The position numbers were made by a program, and so were the translations under genes. The notes under the pieces were generated by a model. It saw only the letters and a program-made list of their open reading frames with translations. It made no database searches and was not told the DNA's origin. A DNA stretch of 64,000 nucleotides from Paenibacillus sp. FSL A5-0031. GTDB taxonomy: Bacteria > Bacillota > Bacilli > Paenibacillales > Paenibacillaceae. Within the stretch, counting starts at the first letter, position 1. Each line of letters opens with the position of its first letter. Shown here in pieces: positions 26,868 to 34,891 of this stretch. Location of the stretch: contig NZ_MRTD01000005.1 in assembly GCF_001956295.1 (NCBI RefSeq), positions 186,001-250,000 of the forward strand, given 5' to 3'.

Positions 26868-27533
26868 ATGAATGCATCTGAACTAATAAAAGTAATGATC
26901 GTGGATGATCATGATATGGTAAGGACGGGCCTTCGAACTTATCTAATGCTGGAGCCAAAGCTTCATGTCATTGCAGAGGCGAGCAATGGACAATCAGCAA
27001 TTGACTTGCTGAAGGCTAGCTCGGATGAGAATAGACCTCATATTATTTTGATGGATCTGATGATGCCCGGCATGGATGGCATTGAAGCCACAAGGGCGAT
27101 TATCTCGCATTTTCCTGATATGAAAATCGTAATGCTGACCAGCTTCCTCGAAGATGACAAGGTTTATGGCGCGATAGAGGCTGGCGCTGTCAGCTACGTG
27201 CTCAAAACCGTTTCTGCAGAAGAGCTTATATATGCGATCAGCGGCGCATTCAAAGGAATGCCAGTCATGACTGCTGACGTATCGCAGGCGTTAACGAGAG
27301 GTTTAAGACAGAAGACCGCTCAGTCTGGTGATGAGGGGTTAACGGAACGTGAGAAGGAAGTTCTGCTGCTTATTGCAGATGGACAATCGAACAAAGAAAT
27401 TGCAGAAGAGCTGCATATTAGTGTAAAAACAGTGAAAACACATGTCAGCAATTTATTGATGAAGTGTGAGCTTGACGACCGGACACAGCTTGCCGTGCTG
27501 GCCCATCGCAAGGGCTGGGCTAATCGCACATAA
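26868..27533 (+). CDS. liaR: LiaR-like response regulator
   Basis: 221 residues. Receiver domain (~7-125) with the acidic pocket VDDHD and phospho-acceptor Asp in LMDLMMPG, and conserved switch residues in LTSF and VLKTV. A LuxR/NarL-type DNA-binding domain (~155-215, LTEREKEVLLLIADGQSNKEIAEEL) follows. It is the partner of the LiaS-like kinase immediately upstream. SD GGGGAGAG precedes the ATG at 26868. Last gene of a liaFSR operon. Confidence 0.93.
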   Translation: MNASELIKVMIVDDHDMVRTGLRTYLMLEPKLHVIAEASNGQSAIDLLKASSDENRPHIILMDLMMPGMDGIEATRAIISHFPDMKIVMLTSFLEDDKVYGAIEAGAVSYVLKTVSAEELIYAISGAFKGMPVMTADVSQALTRGLRQKTAQSGDEGLTEREKEVLLLIADGQSNKEIAEELHISVKTVKTHVSNLLMKCELDDRTQLAVLAHRKGWANRT

Positions 27534-27608
27534 AGATGGAAATGGAAGGGTATACTACCTACTAGCAAAAAGAGATTAGAAATAAGCTAGTGCAAAGGAG
27601 ACGCCTTC

Positions 27609-28022
27609 ATGATACCCATTTCGTCCGTGCTGGAATCACGGGAGCAACATTTCTTAGAAACGAAAGAGCTGCTGGAGTCGCAGCAATTCACGCTTGGCGG
27701 CAACTGGGAGTACGCTGCTGGTTCCTTTGACCGCGCGCTTGATGATGCGAATAAGATTTGGCTTCGCATTCCTTTTGAAGTCATTGCTGGTCATATTGAT
27801 GTTGGGGAAAAAGATAATGAAGCGAGGATTATACTCGGTACACCGTACGTGCTTAAGCATGAGTACAGAGAAGGAAATGATCCGGAAGCATCGGTTCGTG
27901 TAGTCGGAGCGCTGTTTGATCAATTCCAATCACCGTCGAATCCAGATGCTGAAGTAGAACCGCAGTGGATTGATCGCGCAAAAGAAACATTAAATGAAGT
28001 AGAGCAGCTTTTTCCGCATTGA
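27609..28022 (+). CDS. YugN-like family protein
   Basis: 137 residues, matching the size and general sequence of the YugN-like family of Bacillota, whose function is not known. The sequence is acidic and soluble; features include GGNWEYAAGSFDRALD and WLRIPFEVIAGHID. SD AAAGGAG stands 10 bases ahead of the ATG at 27609. It is separated from liaR by 75 bp and followed by a strong terminator, so it may be an operon end or a single gene. Confidence 0.8.
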   Translation: MIPISSVLESREQHFLETKELLESQQFTLGGNWEYAAGSFDRALDDANKIWLRIPFEVIAGHIDVGEKDNEARIILGTPYVLKHEYREGNDPEASVRVVGALFDQFQSPSNPDAEVEPQWIDRAKETLNEVEQLFPH

Positions 28023-28046
28023 TTCACATCGTAAAAACACTCAAAA

Positions 28047-28083
28047 AAACGCTGCCAAAATCATTTGGGAGCGTTTTTTTTAT
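28047..28083 (+). terminator. Terminator after the YugN-like gene
   Basis: AACGCT-G-CCAAA pairs with TTTGG-G-AGCGTT, followed by seven or more Ts. Confidence 0.9.
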
Positions 28084-28213
28084 TTCTGTTTAAATTCCTT
28101 TTAAGTTTGTTTTAAGGTAGAATGTGCATGATAGAACTATATCAAATAACATGTTTCCGGATAGAATGCCAATTGGACGCATGATGCAATAAGATTCAAG
28201 GAGGAGAACGTAC

Positions 28214-29902
28214 ATGGACGATCAAAACAACAAAAAGGGATTTGACGACTTTTTCCGCAAAAATGAAGAGGGACATGGCTCAGCTGATAACAGCGAAAAC
28301 GTAAATGACTCCGCGCAGCCTATTTCAAATGAGTCATCGGAGCAGCCGGCAAAGCCATCTTATTATTATTCGTATGGGCCGTATAAGGCGAATTCTCAAG
28401 AAGGCGGGAATCATTCCGCTTCTGGCTACGGATCGGAAAAGCCTAAGCTGATTCAAGATCAGCCATACGGCAATACACATACACACGATACGCAAGCGCA
28501 GGCATCCAGTGCAGAAGAAGCGAATGTACAATCGGATTCAACAATGGAATCTGAACGGGCAAGATCACAATCGCCTATGCAATCCCAAATTCGAACGTTC
28601 ACGCCGTCGCCGCAGTCCTCCAAAGGGCCATGGCAAGTAAGGGAACCGCGCCGGACTTCCTTTAAGGCTATTTTTTCATCGTTTCTAGCAGGTGTTCTTG
28701 TAGTAGGCAGCTTGATGTATACTGCGGACTTAAACAACTGGTTCACGAAAGAAGCCGCATTAACATCAAATACACAATCTAGCGGATCGGGTTCCACTGC
28801 TTCTGCGGGTACGACCAGCAATGGCGGTGCGGCTACAGTCGCAGATAGACCAGACAACATTGCTAAATTGTTCGAGACAGCAAGTCCAGCTGTAGTGAAA
28901 ATCGAAACCTTCGTTAATACAGCAAAACGCAACAATAGCAACAACATGCTCGATGATTCGTTTTTCCGCCAATTTTTTGGCGATGATTACCCTGGAACGA
29001 CACAGCCGGATGCAGGACAAAAGAATGAAGAAGGCAACATGCAGCAATCAGGCATCGGAACTGGGTTTTTCTTCGATTCAACAGGCTATATTTTAACGAA
29101 TCAGCACGTAATCGGAGAATCTGACCAAATCAAAGTGATTGTTCAAGGCTATGATAAGCCATTCACGGCTGAATTGCTGGGTTCTAGCTATGACTTAGAC
29201 TTAGCGGTACTTAAAGTAACAGGCGACAAAGCGTTCCCAACGCTTCCGCTTGGCAACTCGGATACGATTAATATCGGCGACTGGGTTGTTGCAATCGGTA
29301 ACCCATACGGCTTCGATCATACGGTTACTGTTGGCGTATTAAGTGCCAAAGAACGTCCGATCGATATCCCTGACACACAGGGAGCGCGTAAATATGAGCA
29401 TTTGCTGCAAACAGATGCTTCGATTAACCCAGGCAACTCTGGCGGACCGCTTCTGAATGTGAATGGTGAGGTCGTTGGCATTAATACGGCAGTAAGCTCG
29501 CAAGCCCAAGGCATCGGTTTCGCGATTCCGACGAGCACGATTCAAGATGTGCTGGAAAATCTTAAAAACAACAAGACGATTCCTAAGCCAGCCGCTCCAT
29601 ACATTGGCGCAGAGCTGCAGGATGTAACAGCGGATATTGCGAAGCAATTAGGCATGGATAAAGTAGAAGGCTCCATAGTGCGTAATGTATACTATAATTC
29701 ACCAGCTTACTTGGCTGAATTGCAGCAGTTCGACGTCATCGTCGGCATTGACGGGAAGAAATACGCAAACACGCAAGCTCTTATCGATCAAATTAAAACC
29801 AAAAAAGTTGGCGATAAGATCGAGCTGAACATTTTGCGCAAAGGCAGCGCGATGAACTTGAAGGTTGAGATTGGTGATAAAAATACGTCAGGCGCTCAAT
29901 AA
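28214..29902 (+). CDS. HtrA/DegP-family membrane-anchored serine protease
   Basis: 562 residues. A long low-complexity cytoplasmic region (~1-145, rich in Ser, Gln, Glu, Tyr) is followed by one membrane helix (~152-172), a Ser/Gly/Thr linker, a trypsin-like domain (~215-430) and a PDZ domain (~455-550). The catalytic triad is visible as the His in ILTNQHVIG, Asp in YDLDLAVLK and Ser in NPGNSGGPL. It degrades or refolds damaged exported proteins at the outer face of the membrane, as HtrA, HtrB and YyxA do in Bacillus. SD AAGGAGGAG. Followed by a terminator and then by a two-component system pointing the same way, which could control it. Confidence 0.93.
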   Translation: MDDQNNKKGFDDFFRKNEEGHGSADNSENVNDSAQPISNESSEQPAKPSYYYSYGPYKANSQEGGNHSASGYGSEKPKLIQDQPYGNTHTHDTQAQASSAEEANVQSDSTMESERARSQSPMQSQIRTFTPSPQSSKGPWQVREPRRTSFKAIFSSFLAGVLVVGSLMYTADLNNWFTKEAALTSNTQSSGSGSTASAGTTSNGGAATVADRPDNIAKLFETASPAVVKIETFVNTAKRNNSNNMLDDSFFRQFFGDDYPGTTQPDAGQKNEEGNMQQSGIGTGFFFDSTGYILTNQHVIGESDQIKVIVQGYDKPFTAELLGSSYDLDLAVLKVTGDKAFPTLPLGNSDTINIGDWVVAIGNPYGFDHTVTVGVLSAKERPIDIPDTQGARKYEHLLQTDASINPGNSGGPLLNVNGEVVGINTAVSSQAQGIGFAIPTSTIQDVLENLKNNKTIPKPAAPYIGAELQDVTADIAKQLGMDKVEGSIVRNVYYNSPAYLAELQQFDVIVGIDGKKYANTQALIDQIKTKKVGDKIELNILRKGSAMNLKVEIGDKNTSGAQ

Positions 29903-29925
29903 AGCCTTAACTGATGGATAGAAAC

Positions 29926-29961
29926 AAAAAGCGCAGAGAGACAGCAGGCTCTGTGCTTTTT
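29926..29961 (+). terminator. Terminator after the HtrA-like gene
   Basis: AAAAAGCGCAGAG (29926-29938) pairs with CTCTGTGCTTTTT (29949-29961), one G-T pair. It separates the protease from the downstream two-component genes, though read-through is possible. Confidence 0.82.
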
Positions 29962-29980
29962 GCTGCAAATAGAGGGGGAC

Positions 29981-30679
29981 ATGCCGTTGAGACAACATAT
30001 TGTAGTTGTAGATGATGATGATAAAATTATTTCTTTGCTTCGTAGAAGTCTAGCGTTTGAAGGTTATGAGGTAACTACCGCTTCGAATGGGATGGAAGGG
30101 CTGAAGGTGCTGCTTAAGACGGAGCCGGATCTGCTCATTCTTGATGTGATGATGCCTCAAGTGGATGGCTGGGAAGTTTGCCGCCGTGTGCGCGAGGGAG
30201 GCAGTACGGTGCCGATTATGATGCTAACGGCAAAGGATGATATCAATGACCGGGTCAAAGGGCTCGATCTTGGGGCTGACGATTATTTAGTTAAGCCGTT
30301 TGCGCTGGAGGAACTGCTTGCGCGGACACGCGCCTTGCTGCGCCGCAAAGCAGATAAAATCGAGCAATCAAGCAATCAACTGCTTTATGAGGATTTGATT
30401 TTGGATATGGATGCCAGAGAAGCGATTCGCTCGGGTCGCCGTATTGAGCTAACGTCCAAGGAATACGATTTACTGCTGCTATTCATGGAAAATCCTCGTC
30501 GTGTACTTACGCGTGATGCAATTATGGAGAAGATTTGGGGTTATGATTTCAGCGGGGAGTCGAATGTGCTGGAGGTGTATATCGCGATGCTGCGCCAAAA
30601 GGTAGAGGACGGAGGCAAAAACCGACTCATTCAGACGGTTCGCGGCACCGGTTATGTGCTTCGCGGAGAGGCGGGTTAA
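29981..30679 (+). CDS. OmpR/PhoB-family response regulator
   Basis: 232 residues from the ATG at 29981. The receiver domain (~4-118) has VVDDDDK, phospho-acceptor Asp in LLILDVMMP, and LTAKDD plus LVKPF switch residues. The winged-helix DNA-binding domain (~130-228) includes ELTSKEYDLLLLFME and RGTGYVLR. SD AGAGGGGG lies just ahead; a TTG two codons later is another possible start. The kinase gene begins 4 bp after its stop, so the two are a pair. The context behind an HtrA-like protease resembles the CssRS-HtrB locus of Bacillus, but the kinase does not look like CssS. Confidence 0.9.
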   Translation: MPLRQHIVVVDDDDKIISLLRRSLAFEGYEVTTASNGMEGLKVLLKTEPDLLILDVMMPQVDGWEVCRRVREGGSTVPIMMLTAKDDINDRVKGLDLGADDYLVKPFALEELLARTRALLRRKADKIEQSSNQLLYEDLILDMDAREAIRSGRRIELTSKEYDLLLLFMENPRRVLTRDAIMEKIWGYDFSGESNVLEVYIAMLRQKVEDGGKNRLIQTVRGTGYVLRGEAG

Positions 30680-30683
30680 GCTT

Positions 30684-32207
30684 ATGTCCATTAGGCTCAG
30701 GCTAACGCTTTGGTATTCGGGTTTGCTTGCGGTAACGCTTCTTGTTTTTGGCGTTTCTATTTATGTTTTTTTAAATTGGAATACGTATTCTGATTTAAAG
30801 GAGCAATTAAAGAAACAGGATCAAAAACTTGTCGTTAGAGGTGGAACTACTTTTTGGGATCAATATGATTTGAATTTGGGACGAGAATCCCAAATTGAAG
30901 AGAAGGATATGTATATTCAAATCGTCAATTATATTGAAGGTGCAATAAGTCAGTCAAACAATTTAAATCAATTTGGAATTGTCCTCCCTTATCCTGAAGC
31001 ATCGGATAAGCCTGAGCAGGGAGTAGTCGAAAAACGAGTGGAAATTAATAAGAAAAAGTACAATATGCTGATTCACCAACGTCCTATTTATACAAATGAT
31101 GGAACTCTAGTTGGCCTTCTTCAGGTTGGTGCAATCCCTTACAATGAAGAAAAATTTCTGCATAGTGTTCGTACGACGCTCATTTTCGCTTCTTTAATCG
31201 TTGTACTTATCGCCTTTACTATAGGTTTGCTAATTGCCCGTCAAGCCTTGCGTCCGATTGAGCGTGTTATTCGTGCAACAGAGCAAATTGAAAATGGTGC
31301 TGATCTCAGTGTGCGCATACCTGTCATGGGGCCGAAAGATGAAGTTGGAAGGCTTGTGAGTACGTTAAACGTGATGCTTGCGCGTTTGGAGATGGCATAC
31401 AATGAACTTGATGAAGCTTACAAGGCGCAGCGCAGGTTCGTATCTGACGCGTCTCATGAGCTTAGGACGCCTTTGACGACGATTCGAGGCAATATTGAGC
31501 TGCTTGAGCGGATGTGGACGCGAGTTCGAGAGACGAATATAGACATCGATACGGGCGAGTGGCTGCCGCTGGATTCGGATCGATGGGATATGTCCAAAGA
31601 AGCGATGAGCGATATATCTGCCGAGGCGATTCGTATGAGTACGCTTGTTAATGATCTGCTTGCGCTTGCGAGAGCAGATGCGGGTTATACGATGGAGAAG
31701 ACGCCGCTTGACCTGCTGCCGCTTACAGAGGAGGTTGTGCGAAGAGCACAGCTGCTCCCGCGTACAGCTGAATGGAAGCTTGGCGATCTATCGGCATTGG
31801 ATGGGGTACGCGTCAATGCCAATCACAATTATTTGCAGCAGCTGTTGTTTATTTTTATTGAGAATGCATTCAAATATACGTCGGAGGGTACGGTTGAGCT
31901 GAGTGCGGTCAGAACGGATTTACAAATCGGCTTCGTTATCCAAGATACAGGGATTGGGATGAATCCAGATGAAATCCCGCATATTTTCGATCGCTTCTAT
32001 CGAGCGGACGAATCACGGGGGGTTACCGTCGGTACAGGTCTTGGATTATCCATTGCAAAATGGATTATTGATGAGCATAAAGGCTCTGTAGAAGTGCTCA
32101 CCAGCGAAGGAAATGGAACGAAGTTTACGATTTGGCTTCCAATTAGCTTTTCTGACACGTCTCATTCGTCTATAATAGTAGCAACGGATGAAATGAAGGA
32201 TTCATAG
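30684..32207 (+). CDS. Sensor histidine kinase with HAMP domain
   Basis: 507 residues from the ATG at 30684. Two membrane helices (~12-32 and ~170-192) flank a ~135-residue extracytoplasmic sensor region. HAMP (~195-247), HisKA with the phospho-His in RRFVSDASHELRTPLTTIRG, and HATPase with the N box ENAFKYT and G boxes DTGIGM and GTGLGLS follow. Around residues 290-310 a ~20-residue insertion lengthens the dimerisation region compared with typical kinases of this class. Partner of the regulator just upstream. The signal sensed is unknown; envelope or secretion stress is an inference from the HtrA-like neighbour. Confidence 0.9.
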   Translation: MSIRLRLTLWYSGLLAVTLLVFGVSIYVFLNWNTYSDLKEQLKKQDQKLVVRGGTTFWDQYDLNLGRESQIEEKDMYIQIVNYIEGAISQSNNLNQFGIVLPYPEASDKPEQGVVEKRVEINKKKYNMLIHQRPIYTNDGTLVGLLQVGAIPYNEEKFLHSVRTTLIFASLIVVLIAFTIGLLIARQALRPIERVIRATEQIENGADLSVRIPVMGPKDEVGRLVSTLNVMLARLEMAYNELDEAYKAQRRFVSDASHELRTPLTTIRGNIELLERMWTRVRETNIDIDTGEWLPLDSDRWDMSKEAMSDISAEAIRMSTLVNDLLALARADAGYTMEKTPLDLLPLTEEVVRRAQLLPRTAEWKLGDLSALDGVRVNANHNYLQQLLFIFIENAFKYTSEGTVELSAVRTDLQIGFVIQDTGIGMNPDEIPHIFDRFYRADESRGVTVGTGLGLSIAKWIIDEHKGSVEVLTSEGNGTKFTIWLPISFSDTSHSSIIVATDEMKDS

Positions 32208-32245
32208 CTGTTTACGCATATCCGGTCAGAAAGCAGGTGCAATAA

Positions 32246-33226
32246 ATGGAAATCGTTAGAATATCACCGCGTGGTTATTGCTATGGCGTCGTCGACGCGA
32301 TGGTGCTGGCTTTGCAAACGGTCAAAAACTTGGAGCTGCCGCGACCTATTTATATATTAGGTATGATTGTCCATAATGCCCATGTTACAGAAGCATTCGA
32401 GCAGGAAGGTGTCATTACGCTTGATGGTGCCAACCGACTCGACATTTTGGATCAAATCGAACAAGGCACCGTTATATTTACAGCGCATGGCGTCTCGCCA
32501 GAAGTACGTCAGCGTGCTCGTGATAAGGGGCTTTCCGTTGTGGATGCGACATGCCCTGACGTTACGAGAACTCATGATCTCATTCGCGATAAATCGGCGG
32601 AAGGCTATCATATTATTTATATTGGCAAGAAAGGCCATCCTGAGCCAGAAGGAGCGATCGGCGTTGCGCCGGAGCGGGTTCACCTCATCGAAAAGGAAGA
32701 GGAAATTGCTGCGCTTAATGTGCCGGAAGGGCGTATTCTTATAACGAACCAAACGACGATGTCGCAATGGGATATTCGTCATGTGATTAGCAAGCTCCTT
32801 GAGAGTTATCCTACTGCAGAGGTTCATAATGAAATCTGCATGGCCACTCAGGTTCGTCAAGAGGCGGTAGCAGAGCAAGCAGGCGAAGCGCAGCTTACGA
32901 TCGTAGTTGGCGATCCGCGAAGCAACAACTCGAACCGTCTAGCACAAGTATCCGAGGAGATCGCAGGAGTGAAAGCTTACCGCGTTTCCGATGTGTCAGA
33001 GATTGAACAGGAATGGCTGAAAGGCATCGATCGTGTCGCAGTTACGTCTGGTGCGTCTACGCCGACGCCGCTTACGAAAGAGGTCATTACTTATTTAGAG
33101 CAGTACGATCATAATAATCCGGAGACATGGGAAATCCGTCGTACGGTCAATATGAATAAGCTGCTGCCTAATGTTCGCGTGAAGTCGACGCCAGCGGCAA
33201 CGGCAACCGCAGAGAAAACTGAATAA
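32246..33226 (+). CDS. ispH: 4-hydroxy-3-methylbut-2-enyl diphosphate reductase IspH
   Basis: 326 residues. The last step of the MEP isoprenoid pathway, reducing HMBPP to IPP and DMAPP with a [4Fe-4S] cluster. The three cluster cysteines are Cys12 (RGYCYGV), Cys103 (DATCPDV) and Cys198 (EICMATQ); substrate-site elements include [19 protein letters not shown] and [11 protein letters not shown]. The C-terminal ~15 residues are a Thr/Ala-rich tail. SD AGCAGGTG precedes the ATG at 32246. It lies 38 bp behind the kinase gene and may be read from the same transcript. Confidence 0.96.
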   Translation: MEIVRISPRGYCYGVVDAMVLALQTVKNLELPRPIYILGMIVHNAHVTEAFEQEGVITLDGANRLDILDQIEQGTVIFTAHGVSPEVRQRARDKGLSVVDATCPDVTRTHDLIRDKSAEGYHIIYIGKKGHPEPEGAIGVAPERVHLIEKEEEIAALNVPEGRILITNQTTMSQWDIRHVISKLLESYPTAEVHNEICMATQVRQEAVAEQAGEAQLTIVVGDPRSNNSNRLAQVSEEIAGVKAYRVSDVSEIEQEWLKGIDRVAVTSGASTPTPLTKEVITYLEQYDHNNPETWEIRRTVNMNKLLPNVRVKSTPAATATAEKTE

Positions 33227-33244
33227 ATAGCTAACATGAAGAAA

Positions 33245-33305
33245 GAGATGAGACTAGTGATTGATGCAGAAGAAGCATCATGAACGAGTTTCATCTCCTT
33301 TTTTA
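33245..33305 (+). terminator. Terminator of ispH
   Basis: A long imperfect stem: GAGATGA at 33245 pairs with TCATCTC at 33291, with GATGC/GCATC at the tip; six Ts follow. Confidence 0.85.
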
Positions 33306-33374
33306 TGGTGGTGGGGGTTGACGAAAATGAGTTTCTCTTGTATATTTACTTTAGCGGTTAAAAGCGTAGAAGCT

Positions 33375-33420
33375 TAAAAGCTACGAAGCATAAAAGCTAC
33401 GAAGCATAAAAGCCATAAAG
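33375..33420 (+). repeat. Short tandem repeat, 16-bp unit
   Basis: TAAAAGCTACGAAGCA occurs twice without a mismatch (33375-33390 and 33391-33406), followed by a degenerate third start (TAAAAGCCATAAAG). It lies in the upstream region of the DAHP synthase gene; no function is evident. Confidence 0.85.
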
Positions 33421-33540
33421 TGGATATCCAATGAGATATGAAAAAATGAGGCGCGCTTCGTGCGATGCCATGCATTTATTAAGTAAAAGTTTGTACATTT
33501 TTTTTGCCCAAATCCCACAATAAATTTAGGAGTGATCCCT

Positions 33541-34602
33541 ATGATCGTTATCACGAATTCAAATATTGCAGAAGAACGCATTACAGAAATTGTTGCTCAT
33601 ATTGAAAGAGCAGGAGTTCAAGCACATGTATCAAGAGGTACGGATCGCACAGTAATTGGAATTATTGGCAAAGCAGAACCTACGCTTGCTGAGCATTTGC
33701 GTCAAATGAAAGGTGTGGAAAACGTTATTAAAATTTCGAAATCATACAAGCTAGCAAGCCGCGACTTTCATCCGGATGATACAGTTATTGACATAAAAGG
33801 CGTGAAAATCGGCGGAAGCAATCTTGTTATAATGGGCGGACCTTGTGCTGTTGAAACACCGGAGCAAATCGACGAGATTGCTCGTTTAGTAAAAGCGGCT
33901 GGCGGACAGGTGCTGCGAGGAGGCGCCTTCAAGCCGCGCACAGGGCCTTACAGCTTCCAAGGCGTAGGTGTGGAAGGGCTTGTTATGATGGCGGAAGCGG
34001 GTAAGAAGCACGGCCTTCTGACGATTACAGAGGTCATGACGCCAGAATACGTGGATGTATGCGCAGAATATGCTGACATTCTTCAAGTAGGTACACGCAA
34101 TATGCAAAATTTCGATTTGCTGCGCAAGCTTGGAACGATTCAAACGCCTGTACTGCTTAAACGTGGATTCAGCTCAACCTATGACGAGTTTTTGAATGCC
34201 GCGGAGTATATTTTGGCAGGCGGCAATCCAAATGTCATGTTGTGTGAACGCGGAATCCGAACATTCGAAACTTACACGCGCAATACGCTTGATTTATCTG
34301 CAATTCCAGTTCTTCAATCTCTCAGCCATCTGCCAGTTATTTCTGACCCGAGCCATGGAACAGGCCGTCGTGAGCTGGTTGAGCCTATGTCGAAAGCTTC
34401 AGTAGCGGCTGGCGCGAATGGATTGATCGTTGAAATGCATACCGATCCAGATAACTCGATGACTGGCGATGGGGTACAATCCTTGTTCCCGGACCAATTC
34501 GCTAACTTATTGAAGGACCTAGAGAAGCTGGCACCTATCGTAGGCAAACAGTTTGATACGCCAAAAGCACCAGCAGAAGCTTTTGTAGAGTGGAAAATCT
34601 AA
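33541..34602 (+). CDS. aroF: DAHP synthase, type I-beta with N-terminal regulatory domain
   Basis: 353 residues. It condenses phosphoenolpyruvate with erythrose 4-phosphate to start the shikimate pathway. An N-terminal ferredoxin-like (FL) domain (~1-68) is followed by the TIM barrel (~75-340) with GPCAVET, RGGAFKPRTGPYSFQG, GTRNMQNF, LLKRG and SDPSHGTG; these carry the metal and PEP ligands. The FL domain is like that of Thermotoga DAHPS, which gives feedback inhibition by Tyr/Phe, and differs from the chorismate-mutase fusion of B. subtilis AroA. SD TAGGAG precedes the ATG at 33541. Confidence 0.95.
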   Translation: MIVITNSNIAEERITEIVAHIERAGVQAHVSRGTDRTVIGIIGKAEPTLAEHLRQMKGVENVIKISKSYKLASRDFHPDDTVIDIKGVKIGGSNLVIMGGPCAVETPEQIDEIARLVKAAGGQVLRGGAFKPRTGPYSFQGVGVEGLVMMAEAGKKHGLLTITEVMTPEYVDVCAEYADILQVGTRNMQNFDLLRKLGTIQTPVLLKRGFSSTYDEFLNAAEYILAGGNPNVMLCERGIRTFETYTRNTLDLSAIPVLQSLSHLPVISDPSHGTGRRELVEPMSKASVAAGANGLIVEMHTDPDNSMTGDGVQSLFPDQFANLLKDLEKLAPIVGKQFDTPKAPAEAFVEWKI

Positions 34603-34616
34603 CATAACATCAAACC

Positions 34617-34650
34617 AAACTTTGTCATCTTAGGATGGCAAAGTTTTTTT
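34617..34650 (+). terminator. Terminator of the DAHP synthase gene
   Basis: AAACTTTG-T-CATC pairs with GATG-G-CAAAGTTT, followed by a T run. Confidence 0.9.
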
Positions 34651-34738
34651 GTTTTTTGTGTAACCGTTCTCAAAAAGCCTTATAAATCAAAGGATCTCAG
34701 CTTTTTTTATTGAGGATTTGTGAACAAACGTACAAACT

Positions 34739-34755
34739 TGTAAGTATACCTAACA
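34739..34755. promoter_or_regulatory. GlnR/TnrA box upstream of glnA
   Basis: TGTAAGTATACCTAACA fits the GlnR/TnrA consensus TGTNAN7TNACA at every fixed position. Its centre is about 73 bp before the predicted glnA transcription start, a position that fits activation or upstream binding rather than direct promoter block. Confidence 0.72.
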
Positions 34756-34783
34756 TGAGTTCAAAAAATACCTTACATAGCTA

Positions 34784-34813
34784 TTGACGGAGATTGAGGG
34801 CTAGTTTTATAAT
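34784..34813 (+). promoter_or_regulatory. Sigma-A promoter of glnA
   Basis: TTGACG (34784-34789), an 18-bp spacer and a perfect TATAAT (34808-34813); transcription should start near 34820, leaving a ~70-nt leader. Confidence 0.7.
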
Positions 34814-34891
34814 AACCACATGGATTTGGAGCAATAATTGAACAATACTTGTTCAACACTACGCTAATGTTCGGAAATGGAGGAAATTATA

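Noticed and set aside
33447-33524. Aromatic leader peptide before aroF
   Set aside because: Only one Tyr and two adjacent Phe codons, a weak ribosome site and no terminator/antiterminator pair; kept only as a side note.
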